Shown piece by piece: positions 18,351 through 26,792 of a DNA stretch of 32,325 nt (its first letter is position 1; every line of letters begins with the position of its first letter). A program made the position numbers and the translations under genes. The DNA comes from Acidobacteriota bacterium (GTDB taxonomy: Bacteria; Acidobacteriota; Terriglobia; Bryobacterales; Bryobacteraceae), in assembly GCA_016178155.1 (NCBI GenBank), contig JACOTZ010000464.1:1-32325 (forward strand), given 5' to 3'. The notes under the pieces were generated by a model. The model did no database searches, had not been told where the DNA came from, and was given only the letters and a program-made list of their open reading frames with translations.

Positions 18351-18683
18351 CAGCACCCGCAGATGCGGGTGTCCCGAGTGTTCACCGCCGGAAAGGCCAC
18401 GCTGCTCCCGGCTCGCGCCCGAGCAACTCCGCCGAAAAGCGTACAGGTAAGCCGAACGTCCGATAGGAACGCCGGTCATTCAACCGCGTCAGGTGCCCAC
18501 CCATGGCGGTCCAACTGTCTCGCTTCGTTGCGGCAGCCCGAGAATTCCATCAAGCATTTTCGCCGAGGAGATGAGTTTGCGCTGCGCTGCGGCAAATGCA
18601 CGCGCCATTCCACGCCCGAAAAATATGTCCCGCTTTTTTCCAAAAAGCAATGCAGCGTGAGCTGCATTTCGAGGTGCGGTTGG

Positions 18684-18833
18684 TCACACAACATCACACC
18701 CGATGGGCCCGTACGCATCGCGCGGACCCCTCGGCGTCTCGTATTCGCTCCCCTGGTCTTGAAGCGGGCGTATCAGTCGAATATCATGGAATAGTCCGGC
18801 ACGATCATCGAACATACCTCGTTCCTCCAGAAC
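18684..18833 (-). other. Small ORF behind a duplicated ribosome-binding-site block
   Basis: GTTCTGGAGGAACGAG, the block containing the ribosome-binding site of the gene starting at 17903, recurs here (plus-strand positions 18818-18833). It is followed by an ATG at 18815. The resulting 43-residue frame ends at 18684 (begins MFDDRAGLFHDIRL). It could be a relic of a duplicated gene start or a small real peptide. No family is recognised. Confidence 0.35.
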
Positions 18834-18889
18834 ATTGGATGTTGGGTCGTGCCGGGCAAATTTTTTCAGCGATCAGCCGCTGACCGCGG

Positions 18890-18947
18890 GGCACGCGGCG
18901 GTCCAGCGATCCAAGACACTTCGACCTTTTCGAGCCGCGCATCGAGC
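18890..18947 (-). repeat. Dispersed ~55-bp repeat, copy B
   Basis: Inverted relative to copy A at 1725-1780. Shared blocks are TGCGCGGCTCG and GGATCGCTGGACC, with few changes between. It lies in the gene-poor interval upstream of the PadR gene. Confidence 0.55.
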
Positions 18948-19040
18948 GGATCGCCAGTTTCCGAGAGCGGCTAACCGCCCGGCAGGCCGCGTCGCCCGAG
19001 CCGGAAACTCGTGCCGCGGCTCCGGGCTAACCGATATCTT

Positions 19041-19081
19041 GGTAGTTCGTCTACCCGGTATGGCCGAGTTTCGGGTAGAAT
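19041..19081 (+). promoter_or_regulatory. PadR gene promoter with overlapping dyads
   Basis: GGTAG-TTCGT-CTACC (19041-19055) and CTACCCG (19051-19057) with CGGGTAG (19072-19078) form two overlapping inverted repeats that share one arm. The -10-like TAGAAT (19076-19081) overlaps the last arm and lies 11 bases before the PadR ATG. This fits autorepression by the PadR protein, although the dyads differ from the ATGT-N8-ACAT type described for some PadR regulators. Confidence 0.4.
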
Positions 19082-19092
19082 GTCTTCCACCT

Positions 19093-19449
19093 ATGTCGAA
19101 TGAATCCGCCGGCCGAATCCAGTTGTTGCAGGGGACGCTCGACATGCTGATCCTGCGCACGCTGCTGTTTGGACCCGCTCACGGACACCAGATCGCCAGG
19201 CATATCCAGCGGACCACCGACGACTTGCTGCAAGTTGAGCATGGATCGCTCTACCCCGCGCTCCACCGCCTGGAACGCAGGGGCTGGGTTGCGGCCAAAT
19301 GGGAGCGCGCCGGGAAGGACCTGAAGCGGGAATTCAAGTACTACCGGCTCACACCGGCCGGAAGGAAGCAGCTCGTTGCGGAGGAGTCCAGGTGGAAGAA
19401 ACTCACCGGTGCAGTCGCGCGGATCATGTGGCCTGCCGAGGAGAGCTGA
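19093..19449 (+). CDS. PadR-family transcriptional regulator (ADOP-associated)
   Basis: A 118-residue winged-helix regulator. Family segments are LLQGTLDMLILRTLLFGPAH, GHQIARHIQRTTDDLLQVEH, then GSLYPALHRLERRGWVAAKW and YYRLTPAGRKQL. This short PadR type is typically paired with ADOP permeases in Acidobacteria. The ATG at 19093 was chosen because the longer frame upstream lacks protein-like sequence and crosses the promoter dyads. It has no Shine-Dalgarno. Its stop is one base before the permease ATG, so the two are one operon; it probably represses that operon in response to an unknown ligand. Confidence 0.92.
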   Translation: MSNESAGRIQLLQGTLDMLILRTLLFGPAHGHQIARHIQRTTDDLLQVEHGSLYPALHRLERRGWVAAKWERAGKDLKREFKYYRLTPAGRKQLVAEESRWKKLTGAVARIMWPAEES

Positions 19450-19450
19450 G

Positions 19451-22090
19451 ATGCGCCCGCGGCGTGCCTCTCGCGAGCAGGAGCTCGACCGCGAGTTGCG
19501 CGCCCACCTCGAGCTCGAAGCCGAAGCGCAGCAGGATGCCGGCCTGCCCCCCGAGCAGGCCCGCTACGCTGCCCTCCGCGCCTTCGGCAACCTTACTTTG
19601 ACGAAAGAGGAAGTACGCCGTATGTGGGGCTGGACCATCTGGGACATATTCATTCAGGACTTCCGTTATGCCTGGCGGATTCTGCGTAAGAGCCCCGGCT
19701 TCGCCGCGACCGCGATTCTGACGCTCGCTCTCGGAATCGGAGCGAGCACGGCCGTCTTCACCGTGGTCGATTCTGTTGTGCTCAGGCCGCTCGCCTATCA
19801 CGATAGCGGCAGCCTCGTGGTCGCCTGGGAGCGCGTTCGGTTCCTCGGGGATGAGCCTGTCGGGCCCAATCCCCGCCATGTCGATGTCTGGCGGAAGCGC
19901 GCCACGGCCTTCACCGCATTAACGGTCGTGCGCAATATGGCCATGGGCCTGAGCGTCGGCGGCGGCCATCCACGCCTGGTCGGGACGGTCTTGTGCCTCC
20001 CCAACCTGTTCGAGATCCTGCGGGTGAAGCCGCTCCTCGGCCGCGGTTTTCTCCCCGAAGACGGCGTGAAAGGCCACGACAAAGTCGCCATCCTGACTTA
20101 TCCCTTATGGCAAAGCCTGTTCTATGGCGACCCCGGCGCCATCGGAAAGACCATTCGCATCGACGATACGCCGCTCGAAGTGATCGGGGTGCTGCCCGCC
20201 GGCTTCCATTTTCCCAACGCCAATGCCTTGCGATCATTCCCCTCCAGGCAGCCTAAAACCGGCCTGCCCGAGCCGGCTGTGTTCTTCCCGGTTGTCCTCG
20301 ATGTCAGCCAAATCGAGTGGAATGGCAATTACGGCAACTGGATCGCGCTGGGTCGTCTCAAGCCGGGCGTCGGCATCCGGCAGGCTGAGGCGCAGCTCAC
20401 CGCGATCCAGGCGCAGGTGCTGCGGGAAATGCCAACAAGGCGAGACCCCGGCGCTCTGCGCGCTTCCCTCGAGCCTATGCAGGAAGCCGTGGTGGGCGAT
20501 TCCACGACCGGCTTGTGGCTCCTGATGGCCGCCGTAATGGGGTTGATGCTCATCGCCTGCCTGAATCTCGCCAATGCTCAGCTCGGGCGCGCGCTCGCCC
20601 GGCGTCGCGACGCTGCCGTGCGTACCGCGCTCGGCGCTGCGCGAGGGCGGCTCCTTTGGAATGCTCTGGCGGAAAACCTGGTATTGGCCGCCGTGGGTGG
20701 CACGGCCGGCGTTCTGGTTGCGGTGATCGGCGTAACACTGTTCCGCCGCTACTCTCCGGTCGACCTTCCACGTCTCGCCGAGGTTCATGTCAACGTGACG
20801 GTTCTGCTCTTCGCGCTGGGGCTCACCTTGGCCGCAAGCCTGCTATCGGGTATCTGGCCCGCCCTGAGACTCCTCTCCACCGATCCTCAGCCCTTGCTTC
20901 AACAGAACAGCAGCCGCGCGCTCGGCAGCAAGCCCGGCCATCGGCTCCGCACCTGGCTGGTCGGAGTTCAGGTCTTCGGATGCACCGTGCTCCTGCTCGT
21001 CACCGGCCTGTTCGCGAAGAGCCTACTGCATCTGCTTCATCAGGACAAAGGATTTGAGACGGAGCACGTCGCGGTAGCCGAGGTCAAGCTTCCGCCTAAG
21101 CTCTACGGCGCGGAGCAGAAGCGCATCGCTTTCATCGATGCCGTCCTTGAAAACTTGCGGGCCATCCCCGGCGTCCAGGCGGCCGGCCTGGTGAGCGCCA
21201 TGCCGCTCGAGGGAGAGTCGTGGATCGAGTTCGTGCAGCGCGTTGACCGGCCAAACCAGGAAGGGCCGCTGGTGAATGCGCGCTGGGTGAGTCCTGGGTA
21301 TTTCGAAGCCACACGCCAAAAGCTGGTCGCGGGCAGGTTCTTTGAAGAACGTGACCGCAACCTGAATAGCGTTGTTCTGTCGGAAGGCGAAGCCAAAGCC
21401 CTGTGGGGAAGCGGGAATCCGATCGGCCACCAGGTCCGCGTTCTGGGGCGAACGCACACCGTCATCGGAGTTGTCGCCGATTCCCGTGGCACTTCACTCA
21501 AATCGGCGCCCGCCAGAATGGCCTATGTGCATTACCACTACCGGCCGCCCTACACTACGTTCTTTCTGGTGCGGGGCACGCCAGGCGCGGAAGCATTTGT
21601 TTCAGGCATGCGCCAGGCGGTCTGGAAGCACGCGCCGGACGTCACCATCGCACGCGTCAAGACGCTCGACGCCCAGTTGAGCGATTCCCTTGCCCCTGAG
21701 CGCTTTCAAACCTGGGTCCTGACGGCCTTCGGCATTGCCGCTCTCCTGCTCGCCATGCTCGGCATTTACGGCGTGTTGAGCTATTCCGTGGCCGCCCGGA
21801 AGCAGGAAATCGGCGTGCGCATCGCCCTTGGCGCCACCCGAGGCCGGGTCTATGCGCTCACATTCACCGAGGCAGGCGTCCCGGTCTTGATCGGCCTCGC
21901 GGCCGGTCTGATCGCCAGCCTCCTTGCCGGGCGCGCCATCCGGAGCTCGCTCTATGGAACTGACGTTGTCGATGCCGCGGTCATGTTGATCGTCACCGGT
22001 CTCTTTCTGGTGTCCGCCGCGGCCGCCGCCTTCGTGCCTGCCCGTCGTGCCTCTTGCGTCAACCCCATGGACGCCCTGCGGTCGGAATAG
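19451..22090 (+). CDS. ADOP-type ABC transporter permease
   Basis: An 879-residue MacB/FtsX-type permease of the acidobacterial duplicated orphan permease (ADOP) kind. The short N-terminal helical segment (REQELDRELRAHLELEAEAQ) is typical. The first permease unit begins with a helix at about 75-97 (SPGFAATAILTLALGIGAST) and a MacB_PCD periplasmic domain, then FtsX helices near 350-470. A second periplasmic domain (about 510-730) and final FtsX helices (750-870, FGIAALLLAMLGIYGVLSYS, then ARKQEIGVRIALGATRGRVY) follow. No ATPase gene is adjacent, as usual for orphan permeases. The ATG follows GAGGAG with good spacing. Substrate unknown; the family is linked to lipoprotein or macrolide/peptide-type transport. 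Confidence 0.93.
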   Translation: MRPRRASREQELDRELRAHLELEAEAQQDAGLPPEQARYAALRAFGNLTLTKEEVRRMWGWTIWDIFIQDFRYAWRILRKSPGFAATAILTLALGIGASTAVFTVVDSVVLRPLAYHDSGSLVVAWERVRFLGDEPVGPNPRHVDVWRKRATAFTALTVVRNMAMGLSVGGGHPRLVGTVLCLPNLFEILRVKPLLGRGFLPEDGVKGHDKVAILTYPLWQSLFYGDPGAIGKTIRIDDTPLEVIGVLPAGFHFPNANALRSFPSRQPKTGLPEPAVFFPVVLDVSQIEWNGNYGNWIALGRLKPGVGIRQAEAQLTAIQAQVLREMPTRRDPGALRASLEPMQEAVVGDSTTGLWLLMAAVMGLMLIACLNLANAQLGRALARRRDAAVRTALGAARGRLLWNALAENLVLAAVGGTAGVLVAVIGVTLFRRYSPVDLPRLAEVHVNVTVLLFALGLTLAASLLSGIWPALRLLSTDPQPLLQQNSSRALGSKPGHRLRTWLVGVQVFGCTVLLLVTGLFAKSLLHLLHQDKGFETEHVAVAEVKLPPKLYGAEQKRIAFIDAVLENLRAIPGVQAAGLVSAMPLEGESWIEFVQRVDRPNQEGPLVNARWVSPGYFEATRQKLVAGRFFEERDRNLNSVVLSEGEAKALWGSGNPIGHQVRVLGRTHTVIGVVADSRGTSLKSAPARMAYVHYHYRPPYTTFFLVRGTPGAEAFVSGMRQAVWKHAPDVTIARVKTLDAQLSDSLAPERFQTWVLTAFGIAALLLAMLGIYGVLSYSVAARKQEIGVRIALGATRGRVYALTFTEAGVPVLIGLAAGLIASLLAGRAIRSSLYGTDVVDAAVMLIVTGLFLVSAAAAAFVPARRASCVNPMDALRSE

Positions 22091-22225
22091 GAGCCGTCGT
22101 CCAGCGGCGCCGCGGTTCGGAGCCCGCCCTCGCGTCACAGCCGGCGAAAACTCCCCTTCTTCGCTTCGAGTCCGTCCCCCGAGGAGCTTCATCGCCGTCC
22201 GGCCCTTGATCCTCCACGTATGACT

Positions 22226-22552
22226 TCAGCCGGGACAACCCCGATCCCACTGCTCGGAGACAAGATCGAGATATTCCTTGATTCCTTTAATCGGCCGAAG
22301 GTTGAGTTCGAACAGGCTCTGGCGGCCGGCACGGGCGCTGTGCACCATGCCTACGCTCTCCAGCACTCGCAGGTGCTTGGTGATTGCCTGCCTGCTCAGC
22401 TTGGAGCCCTCGGTCAGCTCGGATATCGAGCACGGCCGCCCCTCCGAAAGCCTGGCAAGCAGGGAAAGCCGCGTCTCGTCGCCTAGTGCGGCAAACACAG
22501 GCGCATGAGCCCGCAGCTTGGCAGCCGTCCTGCTACGGCCTTTGTGCGACAT
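22226..22552 (-). CDS. ArsR-family winged-helix regulator
   Basis: A 108-residue ArsR/SmtB-type regulator: FAALGDETRLSLLARLSEGR, then SISELTEGSKLSRQAITKHL with RVLESVGMVHSARAGRQSLF. No metal-binding ELCVCDL-type motif is present, so it belongs to the metal-independent group that is often paired with SRPBCC (AHSA1/START) genes. It overlaps the end of the SRPBCC gene by 20 bases and is translated after it. It is expected to repress its own operon at the two dyads upstream of the SRPBCC gene. Confidence 0.92.
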   Translation of the reverse strand: MSHKGRSRTAAKLRAHAPVFAALGDETRLSLLARLSEGRPCSISELTEGSKLSRQAITKHLRVLESVGMVHSARAGRQSLFELNLRPIKGIKEYLDLVSEQWDRGCPG

Positions 22553-22988
22553 GGCTCTCGATGTTCTTCATCTGCTCTGTCCAGCCGCGGTCATTCATGC
22601 GGAATGCTTCCATGCGGCGATCGCCAGGGATCTTGTCGAAACCGGATTCCGTCACAATGAGCAGCGTGCCGTTCGGCGTCTTCTCCAGCCTGAATTCGAC
22701 CACCGTGGGCGTCTCCTTTGAGTAGTCTGTTTTGGCATCGATCGCATAAGGATGCCAGGTGAACGAAAATAGCCGTTCGGGCTCCATTTTCTGCACCACC
22801 GCTTCCCATTTGACGTGCTCATAGCCCGGATAGGTAATGTGGCCGCGCGAGACCTGGCCGGGGACGAATGGGCCATCCAGTTTCACACGAAACCATTCGC
22901 CAAACTCACGGTAATCCGTCAGCGCGCGCCAGACCCGCGAAACCGGCGCCTTGAGTTCAATCCGCTTCTCGATATGATTGGTGTCCAC
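22533..22988 (-). CDS. SRPBCC (AHSA1/START-like) domain protein
   Basis: A 151-residue AHSA1-type SRPBCC protein, a hydrophobic-pocket fold for small ligands. It shows KRIELKAPVSRVWRALTDYR, FGEWFRVKLDGPFVPGQVSR, then ERLFSFTWHPYAIDAKTD and TLLIVTESGFDKIPGDRRME. A GTG start at 22988 is chosen because GGAGG lies nine bases upstream and the protein then begins DTNHIEKRIEL. The longer frame would cross the promoter and operators. It is the first gene of the operon with the ArsR regulator. Ligand unknown. Confidence 0.9.
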   Translation of the reverse strand: MDTNHIEKRIELKAPVSRVWRALTDYREFGEWFRVKLDGPFVPGQVSRGHITYPGYEHVKWEAVVQKMEPERLFSFTWHPYAIDAKTDYSKETPTVVEFRLEKTPNGTLLIVTESGFDKIPGDRRMEAFRMNDRGWTEQMKNIESHVAQRP

Positions 22989-22993
22989 GTTGC

Positions 22994-23050
22994 GCAACCT
23001 CCAGGTTGCATAGTAGCGGAACTGGACGCGAATCGCAACCGGCTGGTTGC
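22994..23050 (-). promoter_or_regulatory. SRPBCC-ArsR promoter with two operator dyads
   Basis: On the minus strand, -35 TTGCGA (23033-23038) and -10 TACTAT (23010-23015) are 17 bases apart. Two dyads with the same pattern, GCAACC-N4-GGTTGC, lie at 23035-23050 and 22994-23009, with centres 41 bp apart. The upstream dyad overlaps the -35, and the downstream one covers the expected transcription start and the ribosome-binding site. This is a textbook arrangement for repression by the adjacent ArsR protein, inferred from sequence. Confidence 0.7.
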
Positions 23051-23175
23051 ACTTGTGTCCGCGGCACGCCGCCGCGCGGCGCAAGATTGCGCCTGAAACG
23101 AGTCTGGACGCGCTAAGATCGCCCGTCGCTGCCCCCCGAAAGTTGAGCGGCGCGATGCCGACTTCAGGGGAGTAA

Positions 23176-23822
<647 letters not shown>

Positions 23823-23929
23823 ATCCTCAGGATCCTGGCCGACTTCTCGGTCCTAATCCTATGCAGGGCACTTCGGTGGTTTGGCGACAACCCGTCCAAG
23901 TGGTATGCGGAAGTGGGTCGCCGGTGGTA

Positions 23930-24202
23930 TATTCGATGCCAAATCCAACTTTGAAAGACGCGCGTGCCGAAGCCCAGTCAGATTCAGAAAGCCTTCCGGT
24001 CAGGCGGGCGTCCCTCTGCAGCAGCGTGACGGGGAACAACCTGAAGAAGGAAGGGTGATGAAGCCCCGCGTGCCGCCAATCGCGCAAATCGCAATCGGTA
24101 GGAGCCAATTCTCTCGGGGGTTGTGTCGTGATCAGACCAAACGATCACGTCAGGACGATGGCGATGATAGAGTTCTGTGGAAAGCACCACGGCGGGTCGC
24201 AC
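23930..24202 (-). pseudogene. Broken MazF/PemK-like toxin
   Basis: Two minus-strand frames together give a MazF-like protein. One frame reads RPAVVLSTELYHRHRPDVIV, the conserved early MazF segment. The other reads TDCDLRDWRHAGLHHPSFFR, then QRDARLTGRLSESDWASARA, the conserved C-terminal part. A frameshift lies between them (near 24095). The N-terminal 15-20 residues expected before RPAVV are missing and a TAA lies just upstream. It is therefore a truncated, frameshifted remnant of an mRNA-interferase toxin. No antitoxin of the MazE/AbrB type is seen next to it. Confidence 0.6.
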
Positions 24203-24289
24203 CGCCGTTAATTAACTCGTGGCCAGCCAGCACCCTACCCGTCCCCCCGCACTGCAGTTTGCGGAATCGCTGAACTAAGTCAAATAAGG

Positions 24290-24670
24290 TCATAAACGCG
24301 CCTCGATCCGGTGATCGGTCCGCGCTCTCTCAGCCTGCCGGTTCACCCTGATCACCTGATTCTTCAGTTCGAACGCGGCCGCAACAGCCTGGTGAATTCG
24401 CCACGCCTGGCCGCCGAAGTCCGGTCGAAGGTGCAAAGGATGATTCCTGCATGATCTTCGGTGCGACGCTGATGAAGTCGAAGAAAGTGGCGGCGGTTAT
24501 TTCACGGCAGAATCCGGCCTTCGGCCACCGCGAACGCCAGGACCTCAGTGTCTGGCACGGCAGCATTGGCTTTCCCTGCTTCCAATGAACTCAGCACATC
24601 GTGCCCGAAGCGCCGCAGCTCCGTGACAACCTGTGCCGCCGACATTCTCGTTTGAATAGAACCGGGCCAC
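24290..24670 (-). pseudogene. Broken DUF5615 PIN-like toxin
   Basis: Partner of the DUF433 gene just upstream: its GTG (24670) overlaps the DUF433 stop by one base (TAGTG). It begins ARFYSNENV. A frameshift near 24640 follows, then AAQVVTELRRFGHDVLSSLE and EVLAFAVAEGRIL. A TGA stop interrupts the next part, NRRHFLRLHQRRTEDHAGII. After LCTFD a second frameshift leads to DFGGQAWRIHQAVAAAFELK and QVIRVNRQAER. Thus at least two frameshifts and one stop destroy it. Every block matches the DUF5615 pattern, so the family call is firm even though the gene is dead. Confidence 0.75.
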
Positions 24671-24999
24671 TAAGCGGCCTCATTCTCACGAATCTGCGCC
24701 TCTATTTCCGCGGCGTGAGAACGCGCGTATGCCCAGGCGTTCACCAAGTCCTCTGCGCGAAGGGATGGATACGCCGCCGGCAACTCCTGTTCGCTGACGC
24801 CGAGGCGTCGTGCCTGTTCCAGGAGCCGAACGGGAATCCGGGTTCGGACCATGCACGGTTCGCCGCCGCATACCTCAGCACGAGAGTCGATCCCCGGGAA
24901 AAGCGCCGCCAAGTTCTTGCACCACCCACTTAAGGATCTGGCCGTCTCGCCGGGCGACAGCGTCGGCAGCAGTTTCTCAAAATCGCTCAGAGTGGCCAT
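24670..24999 (-). CDS. DUF433 antitoxin with N-terminal extension
   Basis: A 109-residue protein of the longer DUF433 subgroup. An N-terminal helical part (TLSPGETARSLSGWCKNLAA) precedes the DUF433 core: CGGEPCMVRTRIPVRLLEQA, RRLGVSEQELPAAYPSLRAE, then LVNAWAYARSHAAEIEAQIR. The ATG at 24999 is preferred; other in-frame starts lie upstream to 25029. The reading frame is intact although the toxin behind it is broken, so it may survive as an orphan antitoxin able to counter related toxins. Confidence 0.82.
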   Translation of the reverse strand: MATLSDFEKLLPTLSPGETARSLSGWCKNLAALFPGIDSRAEVCGGEPCMVRTRIPVRLLEQARRLGVSEQELPAAYPSLRAEDLVNAWAYARSHAAEIEAQIRENEAA

Positions 25000-25331
25000 G
25001 GCATGCACTTCAATTGTCGCCGAAGCCAATCGGCTTTGCTACGCCGCGATGGGGTCGTCACCTCCGAGACGCTCTCGTGCCTGCGCGCCCGGCAGGAATT
25101 GCCGGATTAATCGCTGAACTCAAGATAGCTCCGCTCCAGCCCGGTTTCATTGTCCCTTGTGGGGACACCAATGGACGATCACCACTGACGTAAAAAAATC
25201 GACATGGCGAATAACTCGATTATCACCACAGACTTGCACCGCTGACATCCGTCTCCGCGACACCCGCAACGCGCGATTTTCAACCCCCGCACCCGTATAA
25301 TGAGGGCCCCGAGAGAGGAACATTTTCAGAA
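25000..25331. other. Intergenic stretch with a candidate promoter
   Basis: No gene is supported here. TATAAT at 25296-25301 on the plus strand lies 30 bases before the ATG of the next gene, with a purine-rich ribosome-binding site (GAGAGAGGA) in between. No clear -35 box was seen. The rest shows no recognisable structure. Confidence 0.4.
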
Positions 25332-26294
25332 ATGCTATTGCCGAACCGAAATAGGTGGGACGAGCCGCCGCAGCCGCACCCATCCCAACCCGGCAGCCCC
25401 TGGCCGGATGCCATCCACGACGCCCTTACGTTCCGGCATGTCCGGCTCACCACCCCCGCGGAACTTGAGCCGCTGCTCGCATTCTACGGCTTGGATGCCG
25501 GTCCCGCCGCCGCCCGGCCGGAGACCCTGCTCGCCGAGGTGTCTCTCCAGCTCGATCCGGCCGCGCTTGCGGCCTGGTCGCTTGCCCCCGCCGAGCGCAC
25601 CGCGCGGCACTTCGAGGCTTTCCGTAACCTCTCGCAGGAAATCCAGGTCGCGCTTCGCCGCTGGGTCGGCTACGACTGGCTTCGCGACCCTGCACAGTAC
25701 GGTGACCCGCAGCTTTGCCATGCCATCCTTGTCTATTCCTCGAGCCTTCGCCGCCGGGCCAAAGCGCGCTCGGAGTTGACTTACGACGTGCTGTCGCCCC
25801 ACACGCCCCGGCTTGCGTGCCGGTCCTCGCTCCCCCGGTTTCGCACCGAGCTGGAACGGATTCATGGCCTCTTGCTGAGTTCGGCGCACCCGGCGGCGCT
25901 CAACTTCGAACCGCACCGCGCCTCGAAGTATCTCCACGGCCTGCGGCGCCATCCGCGGGACCTGCTGTCCATGCTGTTCGCCGACTCCGAGCTCGTCGAA
26001 CGCTGCGTGCGGTTGAGCGGCCTCGCCCGTTCCGCGGCCGGCGAGGACTCCGCGCGCCCGCTCGCGCGCCTGTTCCTGGACTTCCTCGATGCCGCCACCG
26101 TGCGGCTGCGCCACTTCTACCGTGGTAGCGGCGACTTCGCTCATCTCGCGCCCATGGTGCTGATCCACGCCACCGCCGTCCTCAATCGTGAGTGGCAGAC
26201 CGATAACGCCGCTCGTGTCCGGGTTCGGCTGACAGCCGCCTCGGGAAAACAGCAGGTACTCGCCGGCTTTATTCCGTGCCTGGAAAATTGTTGA
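25332..26294 (+). CDS. Protein of unknown function (320 aa)
   Basis: A 320-residue protein I do not recognise. It has no signal peptide or membrane segment. The composition is Leu/Ala/Arg-rich and probably helical. Visible segments are EPLLAFYGLDAGPAAARPET near 46, HFEAFRNLSQEIQVALRRWV near 92, LPRFRTELERIHGLLLS near 165, and RLFLDFLDAATVRLRHFYRG near 245. The codon use matches its neighbours. GAGAGAGGA upstream and a TATAAT box support expression. It is followed ten bases later by a BON-domain gene, so they may be co-transcribed. Confidence 0.65.
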   Translation: MLLPNRNRWDEPPQPHPSQPGSPWPDAIHDALTFRHVRLTTPAELEPLLAFYGLDAGPAAARPETLLAEVSLQLDPAALAAWSLAPAERTARHFEAFRNLSQEIQVALRRWVGYDWLRDPAQYGDPQLCHAILVYSSSLRRRAKARSELTYDVLSPHTPRLACRSSLPRFRTELERIHGLLLSSAHPAALNFEPHRASKYLHGLRRHPRDLLSMLFADSELVERCVRLSGLARSAAGEDSARPLARLFLDFLDAATVRLRHFYRGSGDFAHLAPMVLIHATAVLNREWQTDNAARVRVRLTAASGKQQVLAGFIPCLENC

Positions 26295-26304
26295 GAAAAA
26301 GCCG

Positions 26305-26715
26305 GTGCTCGGCGCACACACTTGTGTGTGGAGACATGCATTCGCAATCTGGATCGTCGTCACCGGCATGGCTGTCGCCGCCGGGCCCAAAGCCGCGCCG
26401 CCGGCCGGTAAACCCGCCGCGGCCAAGCCTGTCGACGACGCCTCGCTCGAACGCGCCATCCGCGCGCGCTTTGCACGTTCGAAGATCGCCGCCAACAACT
26501 TTCAGGTTCGGGTCCAGGTTGGGATCGCCACCATCGAGGGCCGGACGGCCGTGATTCAGCACAAAGGAACGGCCACCCGGCTGGCCCGCGCCGCCGGCGC
26601 CCGCCAGGTGGTCAATAAAGTCGTTATCACCGATGAGGCCCGGGAGAAAGCGGCCGGCAACCTGTCGAAGGGCCGCCGCCGTGCCCAGGTCGTGCGCAGC
26701 GAGCCGCGCCGCTGA
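26305..26715 (+). CDS. Exported BON-domain protein
   Basis: A protein of up to 136 residues with a GTG start at 26305; a GTG at 26326 would give a tidier signal peptide (WRHAFAIWIVVTGMAVAAGP). After an Ala/Pro/Lys linker, residues about 45-112 are a BON domain: LERAIRARFARSKIAANNFQ, VRVQVGIATIEGRTAV and ARQVVNKVVITDEAR. BON domains bind phospholipid membranes or support secretin and OsmY-type envelope proteins. The C-terminus is short and basic. It lies close behind the 320-residue unknown protein. Confidence 0.8.
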   Translation: MLGAHTCVWRHAFAIWIVVTGMAVAAGPKAAPPAGKPAAAKPVDDASLERAIRARFARSKIAANNFQVRVQVGIATIEGRTAVIQHKGTATRLARAAGARQVVNKVVITDEAREKAAGNLSKGRRRAQVVRSEPRR

Positions 26716-26792
26716 TCGCCCCGCTGTGGAGCGGCTGACCCTGGGCCGCGCTGCACGGCGCTCCGGAATGACCCGCGGCCGTACTTGCGAAA

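Larger units (their letters stand above)
17904..19092. other. Gene-poor 1.2-kb interval with repeats and relics
   Basis: No convincing long gene. It holds a 129-bp MITE-like element (18054-18182), a possible gene fragment on the minus strand (18190-18350), a perfect palindrome CACCCGCA-GA-TGCGGGTG (18354-18371), a small ORF behind a duplicated ribosome-binding-site block (18684-18833), a dispersed repeat (18890-18947) and the PadR promoter region. AT-rich patches near 18620-18650 differ from the surrounding sequence. The whole looks like decayed or mobile-element-visited sequence. Confidence 0.6.

Noticed and set aside
18835-19092. N-terminal extension of the PadR protein
   Set aside because: The extra 86 residues cross the dyads and -10 box and look non-coding; PadR homologs start near LLQGTLDMLIL.
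26315-26330. CACACAC-TT-GTGTGTG hairpin at the start of the BON gene
   Set aside because: It is a short, simple-sequence palindrome inside the coding region; no evidence for a regulatory role.
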